Source: Streptomyces aculeolatus
GTDB taxonomy: Bacteria > Actinomycetota > Actinomycetes > Streptomycetales > Streptomycetaceae
Length of the DNA stretch: 64,000 nucleotides
Reading direction: 5' to 3'
NCBI RefSeq assembly: GCF_020400605.1
Contig: NZ_JAINRD010000012.1
Span: 62,001-126,000 of the forward strand
Positions 1-11,425 of this stretch are shown in pieces. The notes under the pieces were generated by a model. That model was not told the origin of the DNA, did no database searches, and saw only the letters and a list, made by a program, of their open reading frames with translations. Made by a program: the position numbers and the translations under genes. The stretch's first letter is position 1, and every line of letters starts with the position of its first letter.

Positions 1-36
1 CGTGGCCTTCGCTTCCGTGGTCGTAGCAGTGGTCAT
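1..36 (-). CDS. atpD: ATP synthase F1 subunit beta, 5' end only
   Basis: Twelve codons of an ORF start at the ATG at 36 and run off the window (MTTATTTEAKAT). They begin 2 nt after the atpG stop, with a GGGGAG ribosome site inside the end of atpG. A short Thr/Ala-rich leader before the conserved part is usual for Streptomyces beta subunits. Position after gamma in the canonical B-E-F-H-A-G-D-C order is the main reason for the call; the catalytic domain lies outside the window. Confidence 0.85.
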   Translation of the reverse strand, partial: MTTATTTEAKAT

Positions 37-38
37 GA

Positions 39-980
39 TTATCGGTCACTCCCCGCAGAGGCGTCGGCGAGGGCGTTCGCGCCACCGACGATCTCGCTGA
101 TTTCCTGGGTGATTTCGGCCTGACGGGCCTGGTTGGCAAGCCGCGTGAGCGACTTGATGAGCTCCTCGGCGTTGTCCGTCGCCGACTTCATCGCACGGCG
201 GGTGGCGGCGTGCTTGGAGGCGGCCGACTGCAGCAGCGCGTTGTAGATCCGGCTCTCGACGTACCGCGGCAGCAGCGCGTCGAGCACGCCGTCCGCGGAC
301 GGCTCGAAGTCGTACAGCGCGTGGTAGTCGTGCTCCTTCTTCCGCGCCTCCTCGAAGACCTCCATCGACTCCTCGGCGGTCTTCTCGAAGACGATCGGCA
401 GCAGCCGGTTGTCCCGCGCGGTCTGCGTCATCATCGAGTGGAACTCGGTGTAGACGATGTGGATCTCGTCCACGCCGCCCTCCGAGGTCTCCTTGCTCAG
501 CGCCTCGATGAGCGGCGCGGCCACCTTCTTCGCGTCCGCGTACGTCGGGTTGTCGGTGAAGCCGGTCCACGACTCCGCCACCGGCCGCTCGCGGAAGCCG
601 AAGTACGAGACACCCTTGCGGCCGACGACGAAGTGGTCGACCTGCCTGCCCGCGCCGGTCAGCCGGGTGGTCAGCGCCTCCGCCTGCTTGATGGCGTTGG
701 AGTTGTAGCCGCCGGCCAGACCGCGGTCGCTGGTGATCAGCAGCACCGCGGCCCGCACCGGCCGCTCCACCTCGGTGGTCAGCGGGTGCTTCGTCTCCGA
801 GCCCGCGGCCACCGCCGTGACGGCGCTGGTCAGCTCGGTCGCGTACGGCGTGGAGGCCGCCACCTGGCGCTGCGCCTTGACGACGCGCGAGGCGGCGATC
901 ATCTCCATCGCCCTGGTGATCTTCTTGGTCGCAGAGACGCTACGGATCCGCCTCTTGTAGACCCGCATCTGGGCGCCCAT
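39..980 (-). CDS. atpG: ATP synthase F1 subunit gamma
   Basis: The gamma subunit is the central rotor stalk of F1, coupling proton flow through Fo to ATP synthesis at the alpha/beta sites. The 313-residue product has the family's N-terminal helix (RVYKRRIRSVSATKKITRAM) and the conserved C-terminal helix (LANQARQAEITQEISEIVGG) that forms the coiled-coil shaft. Length is normal for actinobacteria. It starts 2 nt after the atpA stop, and atpD follows 2 nt after its own TAA, so translation of the three is probably coupled. Stop codon TAA is unusual among its neighbours. Confidence 0.97.
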   Translation of the reverse strand: MGAQMRVYKRRIRSVSATKKITRAMEMIAASRVVKAQRQVAASTPYATELTSAVTAVAAGSETKHPLTTEVERPVRAAVLLITSDRGLAGGYNSNAIKQAEALTTRLTGAGRQVDHFVVGRKGVSYFGFRERPVAESWTGFTDNPTYADAKKVAAPLIEALSKETSEGGVDEIHIVYTEFHSMMTQTARDNRLLPIVFEKTAEESMEVFEEARKKEHDYHALYDFEPSADGVLDALLPRYVESRIYNALLQSAASKHAATRRAMKSATDNAEELIKSLTRLANQARQAEITQEISEIVGGANALADASAGSDR

Positions 981-982
981 GC

Positions 983-2554
<1,572 letters not shown>

Positions 2555-2658
2555 CTGGGTTCCCTGCTCTCCTTGTTGGGCCCGTAAGTTCTTGCGTCCA
2601 CGGCCCAACTCGGGCCGCTGGTGATGCTCTGGAGTTGGTGTGCGACGGTCGGTGACCG

Positions 2659-3474
2659 TCAGCCCGCCATACCGCGCTTCACCTCGTCGAGGCGGTCGGC
2701 GACGGAGCCGTTGATGACCTCGTCGCCCACCCGCACCGAGATCCCGCCGAGGACCGCGGGGTCCACGTCCAGGTTCAGGTGCATGTCCCGGCCGTACAGC
2801 CGGGACAGCGCGGCGCCCAGGCGCTCCTTCTGCCCGTCGCTGAGCGGCACGGCGGTGGACACGACCGCGACCATCCGGTCCCGGCGCTCCGCGGCGAGCT
2901 TGGACAGGGCCTCCAGGCCCCCTTCCAGGCTACGACCCCGCGGCCGCTCGACGAGCCGCACGACCAGCCGCTCGGTGACCGGGTTCGCCCGGCCGCCCAG
3001 CAGCGAGTGCAGCAGCCCGGCCTTGGCGGCCCCGGTGCCCACCCGGTCGGTGAGCGCCCCGCGCAGCTGCTTGTCGGCGGCGACGATCCGGCCGAACCGG
3101 AACAGCTCGTCCTCGACGTCGTCCAGCTGCCCCGCGCGCTGCGCGGCGGTGAGGTCCGCGGTGTCGGCCAGCTCCTCGAGCACGTCGACCAGGTCACGCG
3201 CCCGCGACCAGCGGGCCCGTACCATCCCGGCGACCAGGTCGGCGGTCTCGCCGCCGAGCTGCCCGCCGAGGATCCGGCCGACCAGCTCGGCCTTGGCCTC
3301 GCCGGGCTGCGCCGGGTCGGTCAGCGCCCGCCGCAGCGTCACCTCGCGATCCAGCAGCGCGGTCACGGCGGCCAGCTCCTCGGCGAGCTTCGCCGCGTCG
3401 ACCGACGTGTTGTCGGTCAGCGCGTCGAGCTGCTCCCGGGCGGCGGCCAGCGCCTCGCGGCTCGCTCCGTTCAT
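2659..3474 (-). CDS. atpH: ATP synthase F1 subunit delta
   Basis: Delta (OSCP) subunit linking the peripheral b stalk to the top of F1. The product has 271 residues, the long actinobacterial form: an N-terminal helical domain (residues ~1–110), a middle linker, and the C-terminal segment with AVPLSDGQKERL and DPAVLGGISVRVGDEVINGS, which is the family signature. Its ATG overlaps the atpF stop by 4 nt (ATGA), implying translational coupling with the b subunit. Confidence 0.95.
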   Translation of the reverse strand: MNGASREALAAAREQLDALTDNTSVDAAKLAEELAAVTALLDREVTLRRALTDPAQPGEAKAELVGRILGGQLGGETADLVAGMVRARWSRARDLVDVLEELADTADLTAAQRAGQLDDVEDELFRFGRIVAADKQLRGALTDRVGTGAAKAGLLHSLLGGRANPVTERLVVRLVERPRGRSLEGGLEALSKLAAERRDRMVAVVSTAVPLSDGQKERLGAALSRLYGRDMHLNLDVDPAVLGGISVRVGDEVINGSVADRLDEVKRGMAG

Positions 3475-4037
3475 GCCCCGGCCTCGGCCTTCGTCCCGGA
3501 CTGGTCGGCGGCCTTGGCCTCCAGCTCGTCCAGGAACCGGTCGACGACGCGGCTCTGCCGGGCGTGGTCCTCCAGGGACTCGCCGACCAGCCGGCCGGCC
3601 AGCTCGGTGGCCAGCGTGCCGACGTCCTGGCGCAGGGCCAGCGAAGCCGCCTTCTTGTCGGCCTCCACCTGGGCGTGACCGGCAGCGATGATCTCCTCAC
3701 GCTGCCGCTGGCCCTCGGCCCGCATCTCGGCGATGAGGGCCGAACCCTGCTCGCGAGCCTCCTCGCGCAGCCGGTTGGCCTCGTGCCGGGCCTCGGCGAG
3801 CTGGGCCTTGTACTGATCCAGCGTCTGCTCCGCCTCGATCTGGGCGGCCTCGGCCTTCTCCATGCCGCCCTCGATGGCCGCCTTGCGCTCCTCCAGCACC
3901 TCGTTGATGCGGGGCAGGAGCTTCTTGGCCAGCAGGCCGAAGACGATGAGGAAGGCGATCAGGCCGATGACGAGTTCCGGCATCGGCGGGATGAGAGGGT
4001 TCTGCTCCTCTTCAGCCGCGATCTGCAGGAGGTTCAC
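3471..4037 (-). CDS. atpF: ATP synthase Fo subunit b
   Basis: Peripheral stalk subunit, 188 residues. One N-terminal membrane helix (PELVIGLIAFLIVFGLLAKK, residues ~20–39) is followed by a long charged amphipathic coiled coil rich in Glu/Ala/Arg from about residue 45 to 150, which forms the stator dimer. The end overlaps the delta start by 4 nt, and the gene begins 29 nt after atpE. Confidence 0.96.
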   Translation of the reverse strand: MNLLQIAAEEEQNPLIPPMPELVIGLIAFLIVFGLLAKKLLPRINEVLEERKAAIEGGMEKAEAAQIEAEQTLDQYKAQLAEARHEANRLREEAREQGSALIAEMRAEGQRQREEIIAAGHAQVEADKKAASLALRQDVGTLATELAGRLVGESLEDHARQSRVVDRFLDELEAKAADQSGTKAEAGA

Positions 4038-4066
4038 ATCGGTGCCTTTCGTCGGAAGGAGTCCGC

Positions 4067-4309
4067 TCAGGACGGGTAAACGAACGGCATGACGATGCCG
4101 ATGAGGGCGAGCGCCTCACAGAAGGCGAAGCCCAGAATCATGTTCTGCCGGATCAGGCCGACGGCCTCGGGCTGGCGGGCCATGGCCTGCACGCCGTTAC
4201 CGAAGATGTAGCCGATGCCGACACCGGGGCCGATCGCGGCGAGGCCGTAGCCGATGGCGCCGAGGTTGCCCTTGATCTCGACGGCGGCGAGAGTCTCCAT
4301 GACAGCCAT
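4067..4309 (-). CDS. atpE: ATP synthase Fo subunit c
   Basis: Proteolipid of the proton-driven c-ring, 80 residues in two membrane helices joined by the polar loop ARQPEA. The proton-carrying acidic residue is the Glu in GFAFCEALALIG on helix 2. A larger open frame runs through it from atpB sequence; the start at 4309 was chosen because AAGGAAG lies 8 nt upstream. A second in-frame Met three codons on is possible. Confidence 0.96.
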   Translation of the reverse strand: MAVMETLAAVEIKGNLGAIGYGLAAIGPGVGIGYIFGNGVQAMARQPEAVGLIRQNMILGFAFCEALALIGIVMPFVYPS

Positions 4310-4389
4310 GGGTGTTTCTTCCTTCTCTTCTACGGGCCGGTGGGGGTTGGCCACCGGACGAATCGGGGTGGTGCGGATGGTGCGGTGGC

Positions 4390-5208
4390 TCAGTGCGCCT
4401 CTTCGAGCGCGCCCGAGATGTAGCTGGCGGTCAGCACGACGAACACGTACGCCTGGACGGCCTGGATGAACAGCTCGAAGGCGATCATCACCATGACCAT
4501 CACGAAGGCCACGGGCGCGTAGGCGAAGCCCCAGCTGTTCAGGAAGAACCAGGTGGCGATGGTGAACATCACGAGCAGCAGGTGGCCGGCGAACATGTTC
4601 GCGAAGAGCCGCACCGCGTGCGTGAAGGGCCGCACGAGCACGTTGGAGAAGAACTCGATCAGCATGACCAGCGGCAGCACCGCGCCCAGCGACTTGTCGT
4701 AGCCGGTGAGGTTCTTGAGGCCGCCGACGAAGCCGTGCCGCTTGAAGGTCAGCGACAGCCAGGTCACGTAGACCAGGATCGCGAGGGCGGCGGGGAAGGC
4801 GATGATCGAGGTCACCGGGAACTGCGCGAGCGGAATGACCGACCAGAGGTTCATCAGCCAGATGAAGAAGAAGAGGGAGACCAGCAGCGGCACCCACTTC
4901 TCGCCTTCCTTCTTGCCGAGGGTCTCGTACGCGATGCCGCGGCGGACGAAGTCGTAACCGGACTCGGCGACCATCTGCAGCTTGCCCGGGACGACCTTGG
5001 GGCTGGCGAACGCCTTCCAGAAGAAGACGCAGAGGACCAGCGTCGTCACCAGCGCCAGCAGGATCGGCTTGTTGAACTCGAAGCCGCCGACGGTGAACAT
5101 CGGCTTGAAGACGAACGAGTGCAGACCGGGGGACTGGAAGCCGCAACCACCTTCAACGAAGATCTTGCAACTCGCGTCGAAAGCGAGCGTCGTATCAGCA
5201 GCACTCAC
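4390..5208 (-). CDS. atpB: ATP synthase Fo subunit a
   Basis: Membrane half-channel subunit a, 272 residues, GTG start with AAGGAG 8 nt upstream. Five to six hydrophobic segments are visible. The essential Arg facing the c-ring is in AVRLFANMFAGH (about residue 200), and the C-terminal helix IQAVQAYVFVVLTASYIS is typical. It starts the co-directional B-E-F-H-A-G-D set; a 196-nt gap separates it from atpI upstream. Confidence 0.96.
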   Translation of the reverse strand: MSAADTTLAFDASCKIFVEGGCGFQSPGLHSFVFKPMFTVGGFEFNKPILLALVTTLVLCVFFWKAFASPKVVPGKLQMVAESGYDFVRRGIAYETLGKKEGEKWVPLLVSLFFFIWLMNLWSVIPLAQFPVTSIIAFPAALAILVYVTWLSLTFKRHGFVGGLKNLTGYDKSLGAVLPLVMLIEFFSNVLVRPFTHAVRLFANMFAGHLLLVMFTIATWFFLNSWGFAYAPVAFVMVMVMIAFELFIQAVQAYVFVVLTASYISGALEEAH

Positions 5209-5404
5209 CGGCGAGCTCCTTCGGCGTGACGCATGGCTACGGCAACCTCAATGTGTCGGCGTTGTGCACCGCTGGAGAGCGGTACGTGACAGGACGGGAA
5301 ACGGCCGGCGGGGTGCGGTGCGGCCCTGCGGCCCACGGCGCACGCGCGCACCGGCGCGGCAGGGGGACGATAGCAGTAGCGGATCACTGCTCGGGCGGCG
5401 CCCC

Positions 5405-5854
5405 TCATCGCCCGGCCTCGGTGGCTGTACCGGAGCGCTGTTCACCCGCTCCGGTTTCTCGCTCCGGCTCCACGTACGGCAGCTTCAGCCGGAAGTGGGT
5501 ACGGCCCATCGCGGCGGTGAACACCAGCGCCGCGGCGAGCACGGTGAAGCCGAACGCCTTGGTGTTGAAGAGCGTCGTGTCCTGGAACAGGCCCATGACG
5601 ACGGCGAGCAGCAACACCTGGGAGGTGTAGGTGATCAGCGCGATCCCGAGGAACAACTCGGGGTTCTTGCGCGAGAGGTGCTGGAGTGCGAGGAGGCCGA
5701 GACAGAAGAAGGCAAGGACCACCACGGTGGCTGCGGCGGCTCCCACACCGCCCTTCACACCGGCCGCGAGTGAACTGACGATCACTGCCACGACGCCGGC
5801 GAGGGCGGTCGGGATCGCGGCGCCACGGAGGATCCGGGCGTCGTTGACCTGCAT
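5405..5854 (-). CDS. atpI: ATP synthase protein I-like membrane protein
   Basis: A 149-residue protein with four predicted membrane helices (ALAGVVAVIVSSLAAG, GAAAATVVVLAFFCLGLL, LFLGIALITYTSQVLLLAVV, AFGFTVLAAALVFTAAMG) and a polar tail. Sequence similarity to AtpI is weak by eye, but size, topology and place immediately upstream of atpB are those of the actinobacterial AtpI/hypothetical membrane protein, thought to help c-ring assembly. The 196-nt gap before atpB shows no clear terminator, so co-transcription is likely. Function is inferred mainly from position. Confidence 0.7.
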   Translation of the reverse strand: MQVNDARILRGAAIPTALAGVVAVIVSSLAAGVKGGVGAAAATVVVLAFFCLGLLALQHLSRKNPELFLGIALITYTSQVLLLAVVMGLFQDTTLFNTKAFGFTVLAAALVFTAAMGRTHFRLKLPYVEPERETGAGEQRSGTATEAGR

Positions 5855-6111
5855 ATGAGGAGTCTCCGGCGGGAGTCGGGAGCAACTGGTCGACGGTGAC
5901 GAGCATGTCCCCGGAGCGGGTGCACCGCATCGAGGGGCATCGCGCCAGAGAACCGTCGCACTACGGTCCTTCGGCTCTGCACCGGGTTCTCGTGAACGGT
6001 ATCACAAGCATCTTGACCCGAGCTTTACCCGGTTAGTGTGCCGCCCGTCACACGAAGGGGCTACGTCGGCCGCGTCGCTCCGCTCACCTGGGGATATGCC
6101 TGCTAAGGGGC

Positions 6112-7524
6112 TCAATGTCCGGCACGGCGCCAGCGCGAGCGCTCCCCCACGGCCGTCGACCCGCTGATACCCGCGGGCACCAGCTCGTGCCCCTGTGAAT
6201 CCGGCGTCCCGTTCGCACCGTTCGTCCCGTTCGTCGCCGCGCCGCCCGCCGGCGCCGGGCCGGCCTGCGGCTCCGTACCGTCGCCCGGGCCGTCGCCGCC
6301 GGACCCGTCGCCGGCGCCCCCGGGGCGCCGGTAGCGCGGCGGTACCAGCTTGTTGGCCCACGACGGCGTCTTCGGGGAGAACCGCGGCAGCAGAAGGAGC
6401 ACCAGCCCCGCGGCGCTCAACCCGACCGCCACCAGCACCACCCACACGTTGTCGGCCTGCACCGAGAAGGCCACCATCCCGAACGCGACCAGCGCCGACC
6501 AGAAGTACATGAGGAGCACGGCCCGCATGTGCGAGTGGCCCATCTCCAGCAGCCGGTGGTGCAGATGGCCCCGGTCGGCCGCGAACGGCGACTGGCCCCG
6601 CCACGTGCGCCGCACGACGGCCAGCACCAGGTCCAGCATCGGGATCGCCAGGATCGTCAGCGGCAGCACCAGCGGGATGAACACCGGCACCGTCGAGCGC
6701 ACCGCCTGCTTCTCGCTGCCCGCGAAGACCTTCAGCGCGTCCGGATCCACCTGGCCCGTGATGGAGATCGCCCCGGCGGCCAGCACCAGGCCCAGCAGCA
6801 TCGAGCCGGAGTCGCCCATGAAGATCCGCGCCGGATGCACGTTGTGCGGCAGGAAGCCGACGCACATGCCCAGCAGCACGGCGGAGAAGAGCGCGGCGGG
6901 GGCGGCGGCCTCGATGCCGTAGCCGAACCAGATGCGGTACGCGTAGATGAAGAACGCCGCGGAGGCGATGCCCACCATGCCGGCGGCCAGCCCGTCGAGG
7001 CCGTCCACGAAGTTGACGGCGTTGATCGAGATGACGACGAGTGCGACCGTCAGCAGCGTGCCCTGCATCGGTGTCAGCACCACCGTGCCCACGCCCGGGA
7101 CCGGGATCCACAGGATCGTCAGGCCCTGGAGCACCATGACGCCCGCGGCGATCATCTGCGCGCCGAGCTTGAGCAGGGCGTCCACGCCCCATTTGTCGTC
7201 CAGCACGCCGATCAGCCAGATCAGCGCGGCGCCGGACAGCAGCGCCTTGGGTTCGTTCAGCTCGAAGACGCGCTCGAAGGCCTGCAACTGCGACGCGACG
7301 AGCAGCGCGGCGCACATGCCGCCGAACATGGCGATGCCGCCGAGTCTCGGCGTCGGCTCGCTGTGCACGTCACGGTCCCGGATTTCCGGCATCGCGCCGG
7401 CCGCGATCGCGAACTTCCGCACCGGGCCGGTCAGCAGATACGTGACAGCGGCTGCGATGCACAGCGTCAGCAGGTATTCACGCACAAGCTGCCCCAGAGG
7501 TTTCGCTGTTCCGTTCAGCCACAC
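6112..7524 (-). CDS. WecA/MraY-family undecaprenyl-phosphate glycosyl-1-phosphate transferase
   Basis: Integral membrane enzyme of the polyprenyl-phosphate N-acetylhexosamine-1-phosphate transferase family; members load a UDP-sugar phosphate onto undecaprenyl phosphate to start cell-wall polymer synthesis. About eleven hydrophobic segments are visible. Conserved motifs are the cytoplasmic TPRLGGIAMF, the acidic GVLDDKWG, the NAVNFVDGLDGLAAG loop and the HLHHRLLEMGHS motif typical of WecA/TagO rather than MraY. A 120-residue Gly/Pro/Ala-rich cytoplasmic tail follows residue ~350. The start is uncertain: GTG at 7524 (with GGGAG upstream) or GTG at 7485 (VREYLLTLC). Substrate cannot be fixed from sequence. 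Confidence 0.88.
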   Translation of the reverse strand: MWLNGTAKPLGQLVREYLLTLCIAAAVTYLLTGPVRKFAIAAGAMPEIRDRDVHSEPTPRLGGIAMFGGMCAALLVASQLQAFERVFELNEPKALLSGAALIWLIGVLDDKWGVDALLKLGAQMIAAGVMVLQGLTILWIPVPGVGTVVLTPMQGTLLTVALVVISINAVNFVDGLDGLAAGMVGIASAAFFIYAYRIWFGYGIEAAAPAALFSAVLLGMCVGFLPHNVHPARIFMGDSGSMLLGLVLAAGAISITGQVDPDALKVFAGSEKQAVRSTVPVFIPLVLPLTILAIPMLDLVLAVVRRTWRGQSPFAADRGHLHHRLLEMGHSHMRAVLLMYFWSALVAFGMVAFSVQADNVWVVLVAVGLSAAGLVLLLLPRFSPKTPSWANKLVPPRYRRPGGAGDGSGGDGPGDGTEPQAGPAPAGGAATNGTNGANGTPDSQGHELVPAGISGSTAVGERSRWRRAGH

Positions 7525-7634
7525 ACATTAGCCCGCTCCCGGGCCTCCGTTCTCCTGGTACGGACGCGAAGGCCCGTCCGGGCCCGTACAGGAATAGACC
7601 CTCCGGACGCCCGACCGGTTGCATCCGGCCATCG

Positions 7635-8267
7635 TCAGGCGGCGGCCGGCACGCCTGTGAGCGCCGTCACCACCGGGTCGAGCGCCTGCCCGATCTCCTC
7701 GCCGATCCGGCGGAAGTACGGCACGGGCGCCCCGTACGGGTCGTACACCTCGTCGGCCGCCGGGCTGGGCGCCAGCAGCCAGCCGCGCAGCGCCGCGGCG
7801 GCCTGCACCAGGGCGTGCGCCCGCGCCACCGCGCCCTCGCGGGCCGGCGGCAGCGTGGCGGAATCTATGGCCCGTACCAGCCGGGCGAATTCTTTCAGCG
7901 TGAACGTGCGCAGCCCCGCGGAGTGCCCCATGGAGATCACCTGCGCCCGGTGGTCCCGGGTCGCGGTCAGCACCAGATCCGCCCGGATCACGTGCTCGTC
8001 GCGCAGCTCCCGGGCGGCGAACCCGTCCGGGTCCGCCCCCGACTCGCGCAGCACCGTCGCCGCGTGCGCCTCCATCGGCGCGCCCTCGTGCCCCCAGGTG
8101 CCCGCGCTCTCCACCGCGATGCCCGCCGCGGGCCGCGGGCCGAGGCGCACGTCGAGGGCATGCCGCGTCAGCCGCTCGGTGATCGGCGAGCGGCAGACGT
8201 TGCCGGTGCTGACGTGGAGGATCCGGAATCCCTGTATGTCCCCCGTGCGCCCTTCGGGCGGGGTCAA
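7635..8267 (-). CDS. Low-molecular-weight protein-tyrosine-phosphatase-like protein, nucleophile replaced
   Basis: The 210-residue product has the LMW-PTP fold signature: a P-loop ILHVSTGNVCRSPITE near the N-terminus and a DEVYDPYGAP segment near the C-terminus that holds the family's general-acid Asp. In active enzymes the loop reads C-x-G-N-x-C-R-S. Here the first Cys, the nucleophile, is Ser (codon AGC), so phosphatase activity is doubtful. The TTG start at 8267 overlaps the tsaC stop by 4 nt (TTGA); there is no Met before the P-loop. Substrate unknown; co-translation with tsaC is the only functional hint. Confidence 0.8.
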   Translation of the reverse strand: MTPPEGRTGDIQGFRILHVSTGNVCRSPITERLTRHALDVRLGPRPAAGIAVESAGTWGHEGAPMEAHAATVLRESGADPDGFAARELRDEHVIRADLVLTATRDHRAQVISMGHSAGLRTFTLKEFARLVRAIDSATLPPAREGAVARAHALVQAAAALRGWLLAPSPAADEVYDPYGAPVPYFRRIGEEIGQALDPVVTALTGVPAAA

Positions 8268-8911
8268 CTGGCGACCTCGAGCCCGCCTGCGACCTCGCGC
8301 AGCTGCTCCGCGGTCACCGCGCCCTCGCGCAGCAGCACCGGCGTGGGGCCGGTGATGTCCACGATCGAGGACGGCACCGCGGCCGGCGTCGTGCCGCCGT
8401 CGAGGTAGACCGAGACCGACTCCCCCAGCATCTCCTGGGCCGCGTCGCAGTCCTGCGGGGCGGGGTGCCCGGTGAGGTTGGCACTGGAGACGGCCATCGG
8501 GCCGACGTCCTTGAGCAGTTCGAGCGCCACCGGGTGCAGCGGCATCCGCACCGCCACCGTGCCGCGGGTCTCGCCCAGGTCCCAGGTCAGCGACGGCTGG
8601 TGCTGGGCGACGACGGTCAACGCGCCCGGCCAGAAGGCGTCGATCAGCTCCCACGCCTCCTCGCTGAGGTCCTTGACCAGCCCGTGCAGCGTGTTCGGCG
8701 AGCCGATGAGCACGGGCGTGGGCATGTTGCGCCCGCGGCCCTTGGCGTCCAGCAGCGAGCCCACCGCCTCCTCGGCGAAGGCGTCGGCACCGATGCCGTA
8801 GACCGTGTCGGTGGGCAGGACGACCAGCTCGCCGCGGCGGACTGCGGACGCGGCCTCGCGCAGCCCGGTCTTGCGATCGGCCGCATCGCTGCAGTCGTAG
8901 CGCCGTGCCAT
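8264..8911 (-). CDS. tsaC: L-threonylcarbamoyladenylate synthase (Sua5/YrdC/YwlC)
   Basis: Makes threonylcarbamoyl-AMP from Thr, bicarbonate and ATP, the first step of the t6A37 modification of ANN-decoding tRNAs. The 215-residue product shows the YrdC motifs: VVLPTDTVYGIGADA, the KGRGRNMP basic loop, WPGALTVV, and GPMAVSSANLTGHPAP. It is the short YrdC-only form without the Sua5 C-terminal domain. The start at 8911 has AAGGAG 8 nt upstream; the frame is open further upstream but not family-like. It follows prmC by 13 nt, an arrangement common in actinobacteria. Confidence 0.93.
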   Translation of the reverse strand: MARRYDCSDAADRKTGLREAASAVRRGELVVLPTDTVYGIGADAFAEEAVGSLLDAKGRGRNMPTPVLIGSPNTLHGLVKDLSEEAWELIDAFWPGALTVVAQHQPSLTWDLGETRGTVAVRMPLHPVALELLKDVGPMAVSSANLTGHPAPQDCDAAQEMLGESVSVYLDGGTTPAAVPSSIVDITGPTPVLLREGAVTAEQLREVAGGLEVAS

Positions 8912-8924
8912 GTCATTCTCCTTC

Positions 8925-9782
8925 TCAGGTACGGACCCTGCGGGCGGTCGCGAATCGAGGCCGGTTGTTGAGGTCGGGGTGGTCGGCGGCGTCCGCCCAG
9001 CCGCGTTCCTCGGTGAAGAGCCACGGCACCTGGCCGCCCTGGGTGTCGGCGTGCTCGACGACCAGCACCCCGCCGGGGCGCAGCAGCCGCCGTGCGGCGA
9101 CCTCCAGACCGCGGATGAGGTCGAGGCCGTCCTCGCCGGAGAAGAGCGCGGCCTGCGGGTCGTGGTCGCGGGCTTCCGGGGCGACATGCTCCCACTCGGT
9201 CAGCGGGATGTACGGCGGGTTGCTGATGACCAGGTCGACCTGGCCGTTCAGCTCGGGCAGCGCGGTGCGCGCGTCTCCATGGTGCAGTACGACCCGGGCG
9301 CCGCCGTCGTTGTGTGCGGCGTTCTTACGGGCCCAGTTGAGCGCCGTCTCCTCCAGCTCGACGGCGTGCACGGCGGCCCGCGGCACCTCCTGCGCCATGG
9401 CCAGCGCGATGGCGCCGGAGCCGGTGCACAGGTCGACGATCAGCGGCTCGACGACGTCCATCGCGCGCACGGCCGCTATGGCCCAGTCCACCACCGACTC
9501 GGTCTCCGGCCGGGGCACGAAGACCCCGGGGCCGACCTGGAGTTCCAGATAGCGGAAGTAGGCGACGCCGGTGATGTGCTGGAGCGGCTCGCGGGCCTCG
9601 CGGCGGGCGACGGCCTCCCAGTAGCGGGCGTCGAAGTCGGCGTCGGCGACGCGGTGCAGCTCGCCGCGGGGCACCCCGTGCACGGACGCCGCCAGCTCCT
9701 CCGCGTCGAACCGCGGGGAGGGCACGCCGGCGTCGGCGAGCCGCCGCGTGGCCTGTGCCACTTCGACGAGCAGCAGGTTCAC
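8925..9782 (-). CDS. prmC: Peptide chain release factor N5-glutamine methyltransferase
   Basis: Methylates the Gln of the GGQ motif of release factors RF1/RF2 with SAM. The 285-residue product has the PrmC N-terminal helical domain, SAM-binding motif VDLCTGSGAIALAMA near residue 118 and the catalytic NPPYIPL around residue 187. It lies 37 nt downstream of prfA, the gene of its substrate, as in most bacteria. Confidence 0.96.
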   Translation of the reverse strand: MNLLLVEVAQATRRLADAGVPSPRFDAEELAASVHGVPRGELHRVADADFDARYWEAVARREAREPLQHITGVAYFRYLELQVGPGVFVPRPETESVVDWAIAAVRAMDVVEPLIVDLCTGSGAIALAMAQEVPRAAVHAVELEETALNWARKNAAHNDGGARVVLHHGDARTALPELNGQVDLVISNPPYIPLTEWEHVAPEARDHDPQAALFSGEDGLDLIRGLEVAARRLLRPGGVLVVEHADTQGGQVPWLFTEERGWADAADHPDLNNRPRFATARRVRT

Positions 9783-9819
9783 GTTCCCTCCGGTCCCTCT
9801 GCCGTATCCCGTGCGGTGC

Positions 9820-10905
<1,086 letters not shown>

Positions 10906-10964
10906 CGTGGGGCGCTCCGTAGGGGGGAAGTAGCAGGACCGGGGGCGGGCGGCCGGACGGGACG

Positions 10965-11018
10965 AAAAACGTGCGCCGGCCCGGTCCGCCCCCATCGGGG
11001 CGGCCGGCCCGGCGCACG
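10965..11018 (-). terminator. Rho-independent terminator of rpmE
   Basis: A GC-rich hairpin, arms about 10970–10992 and 10997–11018 with a 4-nt loop and a few mismatches. On the minus strand it is followed directly by a run of five T (10969–10965). It lies 9 nt past the rpmE stop. Confidence 0.8.
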
Positions 11019-11026
11019 CGGACGAG

Positions 11027-11248
11027 CTACTTCTTCGCCGCGGCCTGCTTGCCGAAGCGGGCCTCGAAGCGGGCCACGCGGCCACCGGTGTCGAGGATCT
11101 TCTGCTTGCCCGTGTAGAACGGGTGGCACGCGGAGCAGATGTCCGCGCGGATGGTGCCGGAGGTGACGGTGCTCCGGGTGGTGAAGGAGTTACCACAGGT
11201 GCAGCTGACCTGCGTCTCCACGTACTCCGGGTGGATGTCGCGCTTCAA
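11027..11248 (-). CDS. rpmE: 50S ribosomal protein L31 (zinc-binding form)
   Basis: The 73-residue protein begins MKRDIHPEYVET and carries the zinc-ribbon Cys pairs SCTCGNSF and ICSACHPFYTG, marking it as the C+ (zinc-containing) L31 rather than the zinc-free paralogue used under zinc starvation. C-terminal RVARFEARFGK is typical. It is monocistronic by appearance: a strong terminator follows and a 177-nt gap precedes it. Confidence 0.97.
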   Translation of the reverse strand: MKRDIHPEYVETQVSCTCGNSFTTRSTVTSGTIRADICSACHPFYTGKQKILDTGGRVARFEARFGKQAAAKK

Positions 11249-11425
11249 GGGATTCTCCTAGGTTCGGGAGGGCTCCGGGTCGATCGGCGGGCTGCGTCAC
11301 GTGAACCGGGGCCGACGTACCAGTCTACGAGGACCGGTCGTGCTCGCCAAAACGGGTGCCGGGCCCGCTTTATTCCACGGCCCGCGCGCCCCGGCCCGCC
11401 CCTCCCGGGCGGTCACTTTCCGGGG

